DNA of 64,000 bases from Pyropia haitanensis (lineage: Eukaryota; Rhodophyta; Bangiophyceae; Bangiales; Bangiaceae): contig SDUX01000006.1 in the NCBI GenBank assembly GCA_008729055.1, positions 1,497,501 through 1,561,500 of the forward strand, read 5' to 3'. Positions 1 to 9,834 of this stretch are shown here, piece by piece (positions within the stretch are counted from its first letter, which is position 1; each line of letters starts with the position of its first letter). Under the pieces are notes generated by a model. The model worked only from the letters and a program-made list of their open reading frames with translations, was not told the origin of the DNA and ran no database searches. The translations under genes and the position numbers were made by a program.

Positions 1-403
1 CGGCCAGCGAGCGGCCCGCCGCGCCCGCCGCGGCGGTGAGGACGCCCTGCCAGTGGCGCGCCGCGTCGGCCGACGGGAGGGTGAGGGTGGCGGCGCCCGC
101 CTCGGGGTGCGCCACCCGCAGCGACCGGCCGCCGTCGCCGCGGCGGGAGACGGTCGCCTCCGCGTCGAGCGGCAGTAGCAGCAGCGGCGGGCCGGCGCCC
201 GTCGCGGCCGCCGCGCGGGAGCCATAGACGAGCAGCACCCCGGACCGCACCTCGGCCCAGGCGGCGGGGGTGGCGGCGGCCAGGCGGGAGCGCCGGTAGG
301 TGACCGCGGCGGCCACGACGGGCGGCAGCCGGCGGACGAGGGAGAGGGCGGGGTCGGCGCCGGCGGCGGTTGGGGGTGGGGGGACGGGTGGCGCGCGCTC
401 CAT
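1..403 (-). CDS. PH-domain protein, N-terminal part, cut by the window edge
   Basis: The minus strand reads open from an ATG at 403-401 to base 1, at least 134 codons with no stop. After a Pro/Ala-rich start it shows the layout of a pleckstrin-homology domain at about residues 45-125: a first strand around WAEVRSGVLLVYG, alternating beta segments, a late strand (AATLTLPSADAARHW) and the invariant C-terminal helix Trp (W at RHWQGVL). PH domains bind phosphoinositides or proteins at membranes. The domain call rests on pattern only; the rest of the protein is outside the window, so the family cannot be named. The start codon is followed by G (ATGG), as at most starts here. No frame break is seen. 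Confidence 0.55.
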   Translation of the reverse strand, partial: MERAPPVPPPPTAAGADPALSLVRRLPPVVAAAVTYRRSRLAAATPAAWAEVRSGVLLVYGSRAAAATGAGPPLLLLPLDAEATVSRRGDGGRSLRVAHPEAGAATLTLPSADAARHWQGVLTAAAGAAGRSLA

Positions 404-2143
404 CGCAATGGTGGGCAGGAGGGGGGACGGCAGGGGGGTGTGGGGAGAGCGACGGCTACTCGCGCAAGTGGAGAGTGAGGCTGTTGAAGTGGAGTGCAGA
501 CGCCGAGCCAGATACTATGCACGTTCTCTGAGGGAACAAGACGGCGGTAGCGGCGGGGCGGGGCGGGGGGGTGACCCCGCACGCCCCGCCCGCCTTCATG
601 GCCACAGCGGGAGAGTACGGCCGCACCACGGCAGCGGGGCGACCACGGCCGCGGGCATCTGTGGCGGCGGCTGCCATCACTGCCATCCGCGGGCCGCCGC
701 GCGACGCGGTCGGGAGCCAAAGTGCTGGCCACCCATCCCCACGCTTGCCGTCACGGTGGCGGTCGCGGGCGGACGACGACGCGGCCTGTGGGGCCCGACG
801 CGGCGCCGCGACAGCGTCCCGCGGCACTCGCGAGGGGCGGACAGCCAATTGGAAAAATCCGGGGAACCTCGGCCTGCAGGGGGGCGCGTGGCAGCGGTGG
901 CCGCGTCACGCCCGCGCCCGCGTCCAGGCCGAGATACGGTTGGAATTGCATGCTGTACTGAAAGTCGCGTCGCCACCGCGACCGTTCGTCATCCGCCGCC
1001 CCTCCCATCCGCCGCCACCGCCCACGACACCACCTCCACCCCACCGCCAGCCCCCCGCCCCCCCCCCTCCCTCCGCTCCTGCCCCCCGCCCCCCCGCCCC
1101 CTTCCCCCCAACTTCCGCCCCGGTGCCCATCGCGACCGTCCGCGACGCACACCCGCCGCCGCCGCCGCCGCCGTCGCCGTCAAGGCGCCAACGCACGCAC
1201 CGCGACCGCGTCCGCGACCGCCACCGCCGCCGCCGCCGCCACCGCCACCGCCTCCGCCGCCGCCACCGCCCCCCGTCGCGGCCGCGGCGGCCGCTGCCGC
1301 CGCCACCGTGGCGCCGCCGCCGCGGACCGCGTGGCGTGTCGACAATGCCGGCGTTGCGGTGGCGGGCGGCCGGCGGGGGTGTAGGGTGTCGGCAGGTAGA
1401 ACGAAGGGGGGGGTCGTCGGGGCGCCGGGGCGCGCGGGGAGCGTACGATGGAGGGGGAGGTCTGCGTGTTGGGGGCGCCGCCTCACCTGCGCCGCGCCGC
1501 CACTTTGCCCGTGTGGTGGCACGGGCGGCGGGGGGGGGGGGGTGTGTGAGTGGCGCCACCCGCCGGTCCTCCCCCCCGGCCTCTGCCCGCCGCGCGGCGG
1601 CGCGGCGCCACGCGGCGCCGCGCGGCGACGCGACGGGCGGGTCGGCGCGGGGCGCCAGCGGGCGGCGGCGTACCGCGCTCGGTCGCCTCTCCCCCCCCCC
1701 CCATCGTGGTCGCGCTCGGCCGGGCCGCGGCGGTACGGCGGCGCGGCACGGGCGGGCGGCGGTCCCGCCGCGGCCACCGCGAGGGCTCCCCCCCGGCGGC
1801 GGGCGGCGGGCGGGCGGTGGGGGCACCCCGCCGCCGCCCACCCCACCGTCGTGCGCGGCGGCGTGCCGCCCTTGGGCCGCCACGGCGGCACGCTGGTGCC
1901 ACGCCAATGGCGCCGCCGGTCGTCGTGCCGCGGCGCCGCTGGCAGGGGTGCCGCCGACGCCTGCCGCCGGCTGGCCACTGACGCCGCCGCGGGCCGGCTT
2001 GCTCGCCGCCACCCGCGGCGGGTCCCCCGTCCCGCCCGGCCGAGCCGGCCACGCCCGCCGTGCTCCCCACACGCGCGGCACCCCCCCGCGGCGGCGCCGT
2101 TTGTCCCCCCCCCCCCCCGCCCCCGCCGTAGCGACCGGCAGCC
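404..2143. other. Intergenic GC-rich low-complexity DNA
   Basis: This stretch lies between the divergent PH gene and the membrane-protein gene. It holds C-rich and GCC-repeat blocks (about 1010-1320, 1680-1700, 2100-2130) and a less GC-rich patch near 470-560. The reading frames that stay open across it translate to Pro, Arg and Ala runs and match nothing I recognise. No gene is supported. Confidence 0.5.
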
Positions 2144-2812
2144 ATGGAAGCGGCGCGCGCCGTCCCCCCCCCGGCGCCGCCGTCCGAGCCACCCGAGTCA
2201 CTCGACGCGTACCCCCCCGCGGCCGGGACGCAGCCGGGACGGCTGGTCAAGGTGGCGGACCCGCCGCTCCCCCACTCGTACGGCTTCCACCTGTGGGTGC
2301 TGGCGCTGCACGTGGCGCTGCTCGGCGTCGTGGTCGTCTCGTACGTGTGGGCTCCCCCCTTTGCGCGTGGCTGGCGGGTCGGCTGGTTTTCGCTCGTCAC
2401 CCAGTCGGCGCAGGTCGCCGGCGCCGCCGCGATGGCCGTCGCCGTCGCGCCCGCCCGCGCGGTGCCCGTCACGCACCGCACCGGCCGGCTGGTGTACCGG
2501 CTGTACAGCGTGACGGGCGTGACGGCGGTGGTGTTGTGGGCGTCGACGGGGGTGGTTGGCTGGACGCTGCTGCTCGGCTACTCGTCGAGCGGCCGCTACA
2601 CCGAGAGCGGCAGCTGGTGGCTCCGCCGCCCGTGGGTGGCGGTGTCCATGGGCGTCACGGGGTTTGTGACGGCGGTGGTGACGGGCGCGGACGTGTGGGC
2701 GTGCGCGTGGTTGGTGCCGCCCAAGGCAATGGAGGTGCGGAGGGGAGGGGGGGGGGGGGGCGCGACGGGGGGGGCGGTAACAGAGGGGGACCGGGCGGAT
2801 TCCCAAGTGTGA
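2144..2812 (+). CDS. Four-helix membrane protein of unknown family
   Basis: A 222-residue single-exon reading frame. The N-terminus is Pro-rich and acidic. Four hydrophobic segments follow, at about residues 46-70, 80-103, 122-146 and 164-190, the last followed by a Gly-rich tail that reads through G runs. Two helices carry Trp, Tyr and Gly rather than only Ala and Val, so they look like true membrane spans and not repeat translation. The layout (short cytosolic N-terminus, four spans, short tail) is like MARVEL or tetraspan proteins, but I see no diagnostic motif. The start ATGG at 2144 is preceded by C as in neighbouring genes. The G runs near 2745-2760 make the exact C-terminus uncertain. 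Whether it is expressed is unknown. Confidence 0.55.
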   Translation: MEAARAVPPPAPPSEPPESLDAYPPAAGTQPGRLVKVADPPLPHSYGFHLWVLALHVALLGVVVVSYVWAPPFARGWRVGWFSLVTQSAQVAGAAAMAVAVAPARAVPVTHRTGRLVYRLYSVTGVTAVVLWASTGVVGWTLLLGYSSSGRYTESGSWWLRRPWVAVSMGVTGFVTAVVTGADVWACAWLVPPKAMEVRRGGGGGGATGGAVTEGDRADSQV

Positions 2813-3066
2813 CTCGACCGCGGGGGGGTCCCAACAACAACTCGTCCCGCCCCGCTCCGCCCCGCTCCGCCCCGCCCCGCCTTGCTACCAGCCCCTGTGG
2901 GCGCGTGACGCTGCCGACGACGCGGCCGCTCTTCCCCTCTTGCCCCACCCAACCGGCGGCAGCTGAGAGCCCCCCCGCCGCGGCCGCCACCGCCCCGACA
3001 TTGTGCCCTCGGCGTGTGCCGCCCTCTACAGCCTTGTCGGCGGTGGCCATAGACGATACAAAACAT

Positions 3067-3083
3067 AAAAAAAAAAAAAAAAA
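3067..3083. other. A17 tract downstream of the membrane-protein gene
   Basis: Seventeen uninterrupted A bases in otherwise GC-rich sequence, about 255 bases after the stop at 2812. Similar A or T tracts follow several other genes here. A role in 3'-end formation is an inference. Confidence 0.4.
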
Positions 3084-3851
3084 GGACGCCCCTCGGCACG
3101 GGCACTCCCCACGGGCTCGCCCAACCCCGGGACGACACGCCGCGACGGCGGCGCCCCCCCCCAGTCCCCCCCCGTCCTCGAGCCGCCCCGCGCGGGCGGC
3201 GGCGACGGCGCGCCGGCAGCCGTCGCCGACCGCCGCCGCCACCCCCGCCGCCGCCCCCCCCACCGCCGCCACGGGCGGCGGGCCAGCCAACGCCGCCACG
3301 CACACCCCGCCGCCGGCGGGCCGCCCGCGCGCGCGCGCGCGCCGCCGCCCCCATCCCCGCCCCCGCCGCGGTCGGCGGCCGCGGGCGGGTGCGCCGCGGG
3401 CGGGCGGGCGGCAGACACGCCCGCCGCGGGGCGGCCGCCGCGCGTGCCGCCGTCGCCGCCGCGGCGGCGCGACTGGCGCCCCCCCCCCACCAGCCGCCGT
3501 CGCCCCCCCCCCCCCCGCGCGCCCCACCCCCCTCACCGGCTGTCCCCCTCCCCCCCCCCCGCCCTCTATTCCCCGTCGGCCACCCCCCCCCCCTACCCCT
3601 GCGCGTCGCTCTTTCTTGCAGGCCGACCGGCCTGCCCGCCACCCCCGCCCCCCACCGCCGCCGCCCGTGCCACGCGCGGATCCCCGCACCGCCGCCGCCA
3701 CCCCGCCGGCGGTGCCGGCCGGCCGGCCGGGCGCACCACCGGCGCCCCCCCCCCCCCCCCCCCCGCGGCCATCCCCCCACGCGGCGGCTGCGGCCGCCCC
3801 GCCCACCCCCGGCCGCGGCCGTCGGCACCGGCGGCGGCGGCGCGGCAATGA

Positions 3852-3882
<31 letters not shown>

Positions 3883-4209
3883 GCGGGGACCTTTTTCCGC
3901 TCTGGGACGGCCGCCCCGCCGCGCGGGGCGCGGCGGCCGACGGCCGCGGCGGCCGCCGCGGCGGCGGGTGGCGCGGCGCCCCCCCCCGCCACCCTCTCCC
4001 GCGGTCGCCGCCTCTTGCCCTGGTGCGCTGCGGCGGGGAGGGTGTCGCCGGCTGGCCGCCGCCCGCGACGTGGCGGTGGCGGCCACCGCCACCCCGCGAG
4101 GCCAGTCGTAGGGTGGGTGGAGGCGGCCAGCGGACGGGCCGCGCCGTCGTCCCGGCCGCCGCCCCGACCGACGCCGACGCGGCGGCGGGGAGCGGCGGCG
4201 GCGTCGCGG

Positions 4210-4240
<31 letters not shown>

Positions 4241-4255
4241 CGGGCCGGATCGCAA
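3084..4255. other. GC-rich low-complexity DNA ending in a G27 run
   Basis: Continuous GCC/CCG/GGC repeats with C runs. Long open frames exist on both strands but translate to Pro, Arg, Gly and Ala tracts only. A pyrimidine tract ending in TTGCAG near 3620 resembles a splice acceptor, but no recognisable exon follows. A run of 27 G occupies 4214-4240 just before the foldback element. No gene is supported. Confidence 0.45.
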
Positions 4256-4664
4256 GGGATCAAACGCCCCCTAGTGGGATATGATGATAACAGCGGGTGG
4301 TGTTATCCAGTTATCAAACCCCCCTCACGACCTCTGGGGGGGGGTTGGATAACATGTTATCCGACCCCCTCCTAGAGGTCGTGAGGGGGGTTTGATAACA
4401 GGGGTGGTGTTATCCAGTTATCAAACCCCCCTCACGACCTCTGGGGGGGGGTTGGATAACATGTTATCCGACCCCCTCCTAGAGGTCGTGAGGGGGGTTT
4501 GATAACAGGGGTGGTGTTATCCAGTTATCAAACCCCCCTCACGACCTCTGGGGGGGGGTTGGATAACATGTTATCCGACCCCCTCCTTGAGGTCGTGAGG
4601 GGGGTTTGATAACTGGATAACACCCCCCGCTGTTATCAAATCCCACTGGGGGGCGTTTGATCCC
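4256..4664. mobile_element. Foldback (MITE-like) element with internal tandem repeats
   Basis: The ends are inverted repeats: GGGATCAAACGCCCCC at 4256 and its reverse complement ending at 4664, extending inward through the GATAACAGCGG region. Inside are three head-to-tail copies of a 107-bp unit (starting 4301, 4408 and 4515), and each unit is itself an inverted repeat built from TTATCAAACCCCCCTCACG and its complement. The element has no coding capacity. No clear target-site duplication is visible. The flanks mirror each other too: a G27 run about 15 bases to the left and a C run about 12 bases to the right, so the inverted repeat may once have been longer. It may be a non-autonomous DNA transposon or a foldback element; I cannot assign a superfamily. 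Confidence 0.7.
4301..4621. repeat. Three tandem copies of a 107-bp palindromic unit
   Basis: The same block (TGTTATCCAGTTATCAAACC and what follows) restarts at 4301, 4408 and 4515, an exact 107-base step. Copies differ by single bases only, such as CTAGAGG against CTTGAGG in the last one. The array forms the interior of the foldback element. Confidence 0.85.
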
Positions 4665-4915
4665 ATGTGACGCGGCCCCCCCCCCCCCCCCCCCCCCCAC
4701 CGCCCCCACTCCACGCAACCCCGCTCCCCCCCCCCCCCAACCCCCACTCCCCCACCCCCCGCCGTTCCCCACCTCCCCCCACCCCCCCCCCTCCACCCCC
4801 CCCCCACCCCCCCGCACCCCACGCAACCCCCCCCCGCCCCCACCCCCCGTCCCCCCACCCCCCGCCGTTCCCCACCCCCCCACCCCCCGCCTCCCACCTC
4901 CCCCCCTTCCCCCGA
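4665..4915. repeat. C-rich low-complexity tract
   Basis: Almost pure C with scattered A, G and T (CCCCCAC and CCCCGCC motifs), beginning with about 27 C. It has no coding signal. It is the right-hand mirror of the G run at 4214-4240. Confidence 0.7.
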
Positions 4916-5709
4916 CACGTTGAGGTTGGTGTGGTTCCCGTCCTGATTTTCCGCGAAGGAAGAGGGGGTAGGGTGGGGGAGAGGGGTGTACCTGTATGGG
5001 ATCCCCCTTTTATATGTTGTGTTCTTGTGTGTGGCCTGCGTTTTCCGGATGTTCACGTGGTGATACGACATTCTTCATCCTTGCATCAGTGGGCTCTTCC
5101 GCACCCAAGCGTTGCCGTGTGCGGCGCCGCTCAAACGACGGCTGCCTCTCTGGGTGGCCTTTGGGACGTGCACGGCGGCAGTGTGGGGCCTCGGCTGGTA
5201 GCCCAGTTTGTCCAGGCGGCACGTCCTCTGACGGAGACCCGTCCGCCGCCATACCGCGCGGCTACGTGGTGGCCGCGGCAGCTGCGGCGTCCGCCGCAGC
5301 AGCGGCTACCCTTGCGGCATGCCCGGGCCCATGAGATCGTAGACGCACTACAGGACCCATGCGGAACCTGTGAGTGAACGAGCAGCAACCTCAAAGTGGA
5401 GTCAACAAGGACAACGATGTGCCGTCCAGTCAGGCTTTTCTCGCTTCTTCAGTACGTATGTCTCCGTGGTCACCGTCGTTCAAGCATGCTACGTAGTCAC
5501 GCAGCACGCGTGGGCCGCCGCCTTGTCTTTGCTGACTGTTCCGCCAGACCCCCGTTTTCCCAGTGTTCCTCCTTTTCGGCAATGCTCCTCGGTGCACGGA
5601 GCGATCGTCCCAACGATCGAAGCGGCTTCTCCACGACTGCAGTGTTTCCCTTACTCTTGTGACGGTCATGGTACAGGGGCAGGTCGACCGGCCGTGAATA
5701 CACGACTGA

Positions 5710-5822
5710 CCAATCAGAGGTCCGTTCAAGACCTACGGTCGATGCAACCAATCACAAGTGTTGCACGATCTGTGCACCCCAGCCCGCTATTGGTTGTCGC
5801 TGAACTGCCAGCACGCCATTGG
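5710..5822. promoter_or_regulatory. Cluster of four CCAAT boxes
   Basis: CCAAT occurs at 5710-5714 and 5748-5752 (ACCAATCA context both times), and the reverse form ATTGG at 5789-5793 and 5818-5822. Four boxes in 113 bases, two in each orientation, resemble an NF-Y-type or bidirectional promoter. The nearest recognised gene on the plus strand is the BTB gene 1.2 kb away; no transcript start is known. Confidence 0.35.
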
Positions 5823-6465
5823 CCCAGGCTGTTGTCCTGGCGCAGTTGTTGTTGTCGTCATGAGACAAAATGAGGAGAACTGCACATTCTGCTTGCCTCC
5901 CTGAGACATCCTCTCTCGCGCAGCCGCATTGCAAGTGGGGTGGGCCGAGGCGGATTTGCGTCCACTGTTGACCAACCGGTCGTCCCGGGCACCGCCGGTT
6001 CCATCTCGTCTCTCCCGTGCTCTCCCCCCCCCCCCGCCGCCGGCAGCCAGCGGCGATAGCAGCCGTCCGCCGCCAGGCTGAGAATAACATCCCTGCTGGG
6101 CGACGTGGGATGGCGCCACGGTCGTTGTGTCTGGTAGCGGCCGGTGGGAGCGTCGTGGCCGACGCGCCGCGGCAGCGATCGCGCGGGCGGACCAGCAGGG
6201 GGCGGTGTGTCCGCACCGGAGCGCCCCTGCCGCGGCGGGCCGGCCCTCCCCCTGGCGCCCGCCAAAGGGTACAGTACGGCCTGTGGAGGTCCCCGTGGGC
6301 AGCGCGGCGGCCGCTCACAACGCGGCCATGGCGGACGGCGTGTGGTAGTGCAGCAACGGCGCGGTGGCGGCGGCGGCGCGGTCGTCATGCTGGGATTGCT
6401 TCCCGGCCAATCTTCACGTCCAAGTCTCTTCGCGCCGCCCTCCCTAATGCGTGTTGCCCCAGGTA

Positions 6466-6621
6466 TTGCAGGCGTCCCAATTTTGGCCGATGTGGACAAG
6501 AACAACAGTGGAACAGCATCCCATTGGCTGGACCACAGTATCCGGCTCGATCAATGGCTGGGACACTCCTGTTCGGCTCTGTTGTTCTTGTCCACTTTAA
6601 CCAAAATATGGACGCCTGCAA
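6466..6621. mobile_element. 156-bp MITE with 43-bp inverted repeats and TA target site
   Basis: The left inverted repeat is 6466-6508 and the right is 6579-6621. They match at 37 of 43 positions, starting TTGCAGGCGTCC and sharing GTGGACAAGAACAACAG at the inner end. The dinucleotide TA flanks both sides (6464-6465 and 6622-6623). TA duplication is the hallmark of Tc1/mariner-type insertion, so this is probably a non-autonomous Tc1/mariner MITE. The 70-bp interior holds the CCAAT-containing block that recurs near 52.5 kb. It encodes no protein. Confidence 0.75.
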
Positions 6622-7025
6622 TATACGATGATATTAGTGGACAAAGAATACAAGGGGATTCGGGGCAGACGCCACACCGGCGGTCCCACTTCCGATAATT
6701 CGTCTCGCTGCATGGACTATTTTTTCCGATGAGGGCCCCCCCTCCGGCGACGACCCGAGCCACCTCCCCCCCCCACTGCAGGCCTATGCCCATATTACTC
6801 GGCGGGCGGCTGTGGGGAGAGCGCGGCCAGACGGGTTTCGGCGTCCCCCTTCCACGACAGCGTAAATTGGCCAGCGGCGGCTTAGGCGGCCGAGCGCGCG
6901 ACCGTCGCCATCGCGTACCCCACCCCCTTTCCCCCCGCATCTGCGCGGCGTCAGCAGGGCGGCCGCGATCGGTTGTTGCCGTCGCAGCGTGGCACGCAAC
7001 GCGGGGCGGGGGAGCGTGCCAAAGG

Positions 7026-8603
7026 ATGAGCGCGGGGCATGGTGCCACCGCCGGCGGCGGCGACTCGCGCGACGCGGGGGCGGCGACGCCGATGGCTAAG
7101 CTAATGGGCGACGACACCACCGCGGACTGTGTGGTGGTCGTGGATGGGGACCGAGAGTACCCGTGTCACAAGTGCATCCTTGCCACCGCCAGTGCCGTCT
7201 TTCGCAACCTGCTGTACTCGCAGGGGGTGAAGCAGTGGGAGAGCCGCATCAAGCTGGATGGGGTGTCGGTCGCGGGCTGGGACACGCTGCACAACTACTG
7301 CTACAAGCAATCGGTACGTGGCCGGCCTCGTTTGTAGGGTGCACATCAAGGGGAAGAGGAGTTTTCGCTGGAGTTGGTTGGCTAACTGTTTTCCGTTATT
7401 GTTCTTGTGTTTGCCCTTGTTTCTTGCGTCCGGTCTTACCCTCTGTCTGGCACCATTCTTCCTCCCCGCCAGGTTCCCACTACGCTGGATGCGGCGCTGG
7501 AGGCGGTCAAGGTGGCTCACCAGTACGACGTTTCCCAACTGCTCATCAGCGCACGGGACAAGGTCGTGTCTCTGACGAACAAGGCCAACGCCGTGCACGT
7601 GTGGCGCTACGCGGTGGACCGTCTGGACTTCCCTCATGGCAAGGCGATTGCGTACCGCGCTTTTCAGGAGGTCCGCGACAACTTTGGTGACATGGCCGCC
7701 GCACCCAAGAAGGACATGCACCTGGACAAGGTAGACGACGCCGGCATGGAGCTGCTGCTGCGCAGCAACGACCTGGTCGTTCGCAGTGAGGACACTGTAC
7801 TGGACGTGGTGGTGAACCGGCTGACTACCGCCACGCCCGGGCCGCAGTACCAAGCCCGTGCGGCGTGGACGTCGCTCGTTCGCTGGGGGCGCCTGTCTCA
7901 GACGCGGCTTCAGAACGCACTGAAGCACCTGGATTCGGACGCAGCCGCGGCGGACTCAAGCAAGCGGTGGGTAGCGGCCTACACCCGCGGACTGCAGGAC
8001 GTGCTCCACTTGCACATCAACAATGGGGAGGCGCGCCTCCGGCCGGGCAACGTGCGGCGCGGCGGCTCGGGCGAGCACATCCTCGTGGTCGCGTCAACAG
8101 TCGCCAAGGGGAGTGGCGTGCAGGTCAGCGCCCCGCTGCTGGTGGGCGCACACCTCTGGCAGCTGTCGGTGGATGGCGGCGGGGCGGAGGATGCCTACCT
8201 TTCCGTGACCCTGACCCGCTTGCCACCGGCCGACGTGACGGCGGCGGCCGGAATAGCGGCGCCCGCGGCGGTGCGCGTCAAGGCGGACCTATTTACGTTT
8301 GAGCTGAGGCACCAAGCCACGGGGTCGGTGCCGGGCGACTGCGATGCCGTCTACAAAGCCAGGCACGCGAACCACAATATCCTCGGCTCCCAGTCGGTTG
8401 TGCTCCGCCGCGAGCCGTCGGCGGCGCACGACGGGGGAACGACCGCGGCGGCCGCCGCGGCGGTGGTCTTTCCGCGGGCGGTCCCGCGGGCAGAGCCGAG
8501 CCACCAATACAGCTATAACTACAGCTATTTGAAGCGGGCCCCGTCGTGCGACGGTCGGCTGGGCGTCGGCGTTGCGTTTTCCCTCACCGCCGCCGTCGGC
8601 TAG
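7026..8603 (+). CDS. BTB-BACK domain protein with a MATH-like C-terminus
   Basis: Two exons, 7026-7313 and 7473-8603, flank a 159-base intron (donor GTACGT, acceptor CCCGCCAG); the frame joins cleanly to give 472 residues. BTB fold at about 33-125 (DCVVVVDGDREYPCHKCILA gives the D..V.V and HK.IL signature). BACK-like helices at about 140-230 (LLLRSNDLVVRSEDTVLDVV matches the 'll.s..L.v.sE..v' core). Residues 285-460 look beta-rich with GAHLWQLSVDGG and VKADLFTFELRH, which resembles a MATH/TRAF sandwich; this last call is tentative. Such proteins usually recruit substrates to CUL3 ubiquitin ligases; that role is inferred. The start ATG at 7026 is chosen over upstream in-frame ATGs because the preceding frame reads as repeat-like sequence; 7092 is an alternative. 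Codons are less extreme than in neighbours and there is no frame break. Confidence 0.85.
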
Positions 8604-8743
8604 TGGCCCCACGCCGGCGCGGGGGGGGGGGTGGCCGCCGTCACGGGCGGCCGGCGGTGGCCGCCCACGCGTCGGCGGCACGCGCGGCGGCGGCGCGCGC
8701 GCGGCGGCGGCGGCGGCGCGCCCACGGGCGTGCGCCGCGTCGG

Positions 8744-8793
<50 letters not shown>

Positions 8794-8864
8794 GGCGCGG
8801 CGGCGGCCGCGCCAGCGGCGGCCGGCCCGCCCGCGGGCGCGACCGGGGCGGCGGGGGCGGACCG

Positions 8865-8902
8865 AACAAAAAAAAAAAAAAAGAAACAAAAACAAAAAAA
8901 AA
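8865..8902. other. A-rich tract after the BTB gene
   Basis: About 38 bases composed of A with a few C and G, 262 bases after the stop at 8603. It is comparable to the A17 at 3067. It could be part of the 3' untranslated region or 3'-end signal; this is inference. Confidence 0.4.
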
Positions 8903-9340
8903 CGGGAGCAGGCGCGTGCCGCGCGCCACGGGCGGTAGCTACTACCCCTCTAGGTCGGCGGGCGGCCGCCGCCGCCGCCGCGGCGCGCGCCCATCCCGCC
9001 GGCGGCGGCGCCACACCCGTGGCCGGCACGCCGGCGGCGGCGGCACCCCCCCCCCCCCCCCCAGGCGCGCCCACCCGCCGCGGCCGGCGCGACCGGGAAA
9101 AGGCCGTCGCGGCCGCCGCCAGCGTCACAGACGGCCGGCGGCGGCGCCGCCGCCGCCGCCGCCGCGGCCGAGCCGCCGCCCGCCGGCCGGGCAGCCGCGC
9201 CGACGCGGGGCGGGGACGCGGCCGCCGACGGGCGTGGCCGCGGCGGGCGGTCCAGGGGGGTGCGCGGGTGGGTGTGTGGAGAGATTCCGGGCCGCGCGCG
9301 CGGCCGCGCCGCGGGCGGGCGGGCGGCAACGCCGCCGCCG

Positions 9341-9370
9341 CCGCCGCGTTCAAACGTTTGAACGCGGCGG
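9341..9370. repeat. Perfect 30-bp palindrome
   Basis: The sequence is its own reverse complement over 30 bases, centred between 9355 and 9356, with core GTTCAAACGTTTGAAC inside CCGCCGC/GCGGCGG arms. It lies 420 bases upstream of the PCH2 start. It could be a dimeric protein-binding site or simply a cruciform-prone sequence. Confidence 0.85.
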
Positions 9371-9520
9371 GGCGCGCCCCGGCCGTGGCGGCCGCCGGGC
9401 TGCCGGCGGCCCGCCCGGCCCGCGCGCGTGTGTGCGCGGCGGCGCCCCCGCTGGGGCTACCCGCTGGCGCCGGCCGCCGTCGCGGGCGCCGCGCTCCGGC
9501 CCCCCCCTTTCGCCCCCGCT

Positions 9521-9690
9521 CATCCCCCCCTCCCCACTTGCCCGCGCATCCCCCACTCCCCACTTGCCCGCGCATCCCCCCCTCCCCACTTGCCCGCGCA
9601 TCCCCCCCTCCCCACTTCCCTGCCCATCCCCCCCTCCCCACTTCCCCGCCCATCCCCCCCCCCCACTTCCCCGCCCGTCGTTTGTTCCCC
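9521..9690. repeat. 26-bp minisatellite upstream of PCH2
   Basis: A unit of the form CCCACTTGCCCGCGCATCCC repeats with a 26-base step (CGCGCATC at 9543, 9569 and 9595), then continues with degenerate copies. It is C-rich on the plus strand. Confidence 0.7.
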
Positions 9691-9790
9691 CTCCCCACGC
9701 GCTGCGCCCGCCTTTCCCTTGCGCGCCCTCCCCCCCTTCCCTGCCCGCCTCTGCACGGCCCCGCCCGTCCGCGCGGGCTCCCCCGTCGAC

Positions 9791-9793
9791 ATG

Positions 9794-9834
<41 letters not shown>

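Larger units (their letters stand above)
4916..7025. other. AT-richer intergenic region with promoter-like motifs and a MITE
   Basis: Base composition falls to near balance across much of this stretch, unlike the flanks. Open frames of 60-200 codons occur on both strands but none has recognisable domains or consistent codon use. It contains a cluster of CCAAT boxes (5710-5822) and a 156-bp MITE (6466-6621), and ends at the BTB gene start. It probably includes the BTB promoter plus old insertion debris. Confidence 0.45.
8604..9790. other. Intergenic: A-rich tract, GGC repeat, palindrome and minisatellite
   Basis: This region separates the BTB and PCH2 genes. It contains a (GGC)n run at about 8745-8797, an A-rich tract at 8865-8902, C runs near 9050, a perfect 30-bp palindrome (9341-9370) and a 26-bp minisatellite (about 9521-9690). 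No gene is supported. Confidence 0.5.

Noticed and set aside
3600..3640. Splice acceptor CTTTCTTGCAG as evidence for a gene at 3.6-4.2 kb
   Set aside because: The following sequence reads only as repeats in all frames and no donor or upstream exon is credible.
571..4284. A 1,237-codon open frame on the plus strand
   Set aside because: It overlaps the membrane gene in another frame and translates to Arg/Pro/Ala runs. High GC makes stop codons rare, so length is not evidence here.
4301..4621. CRISPR array
   Set aside because: The units are contiguous 107-bp copies without unique spacers, in a eukaryotic setting.
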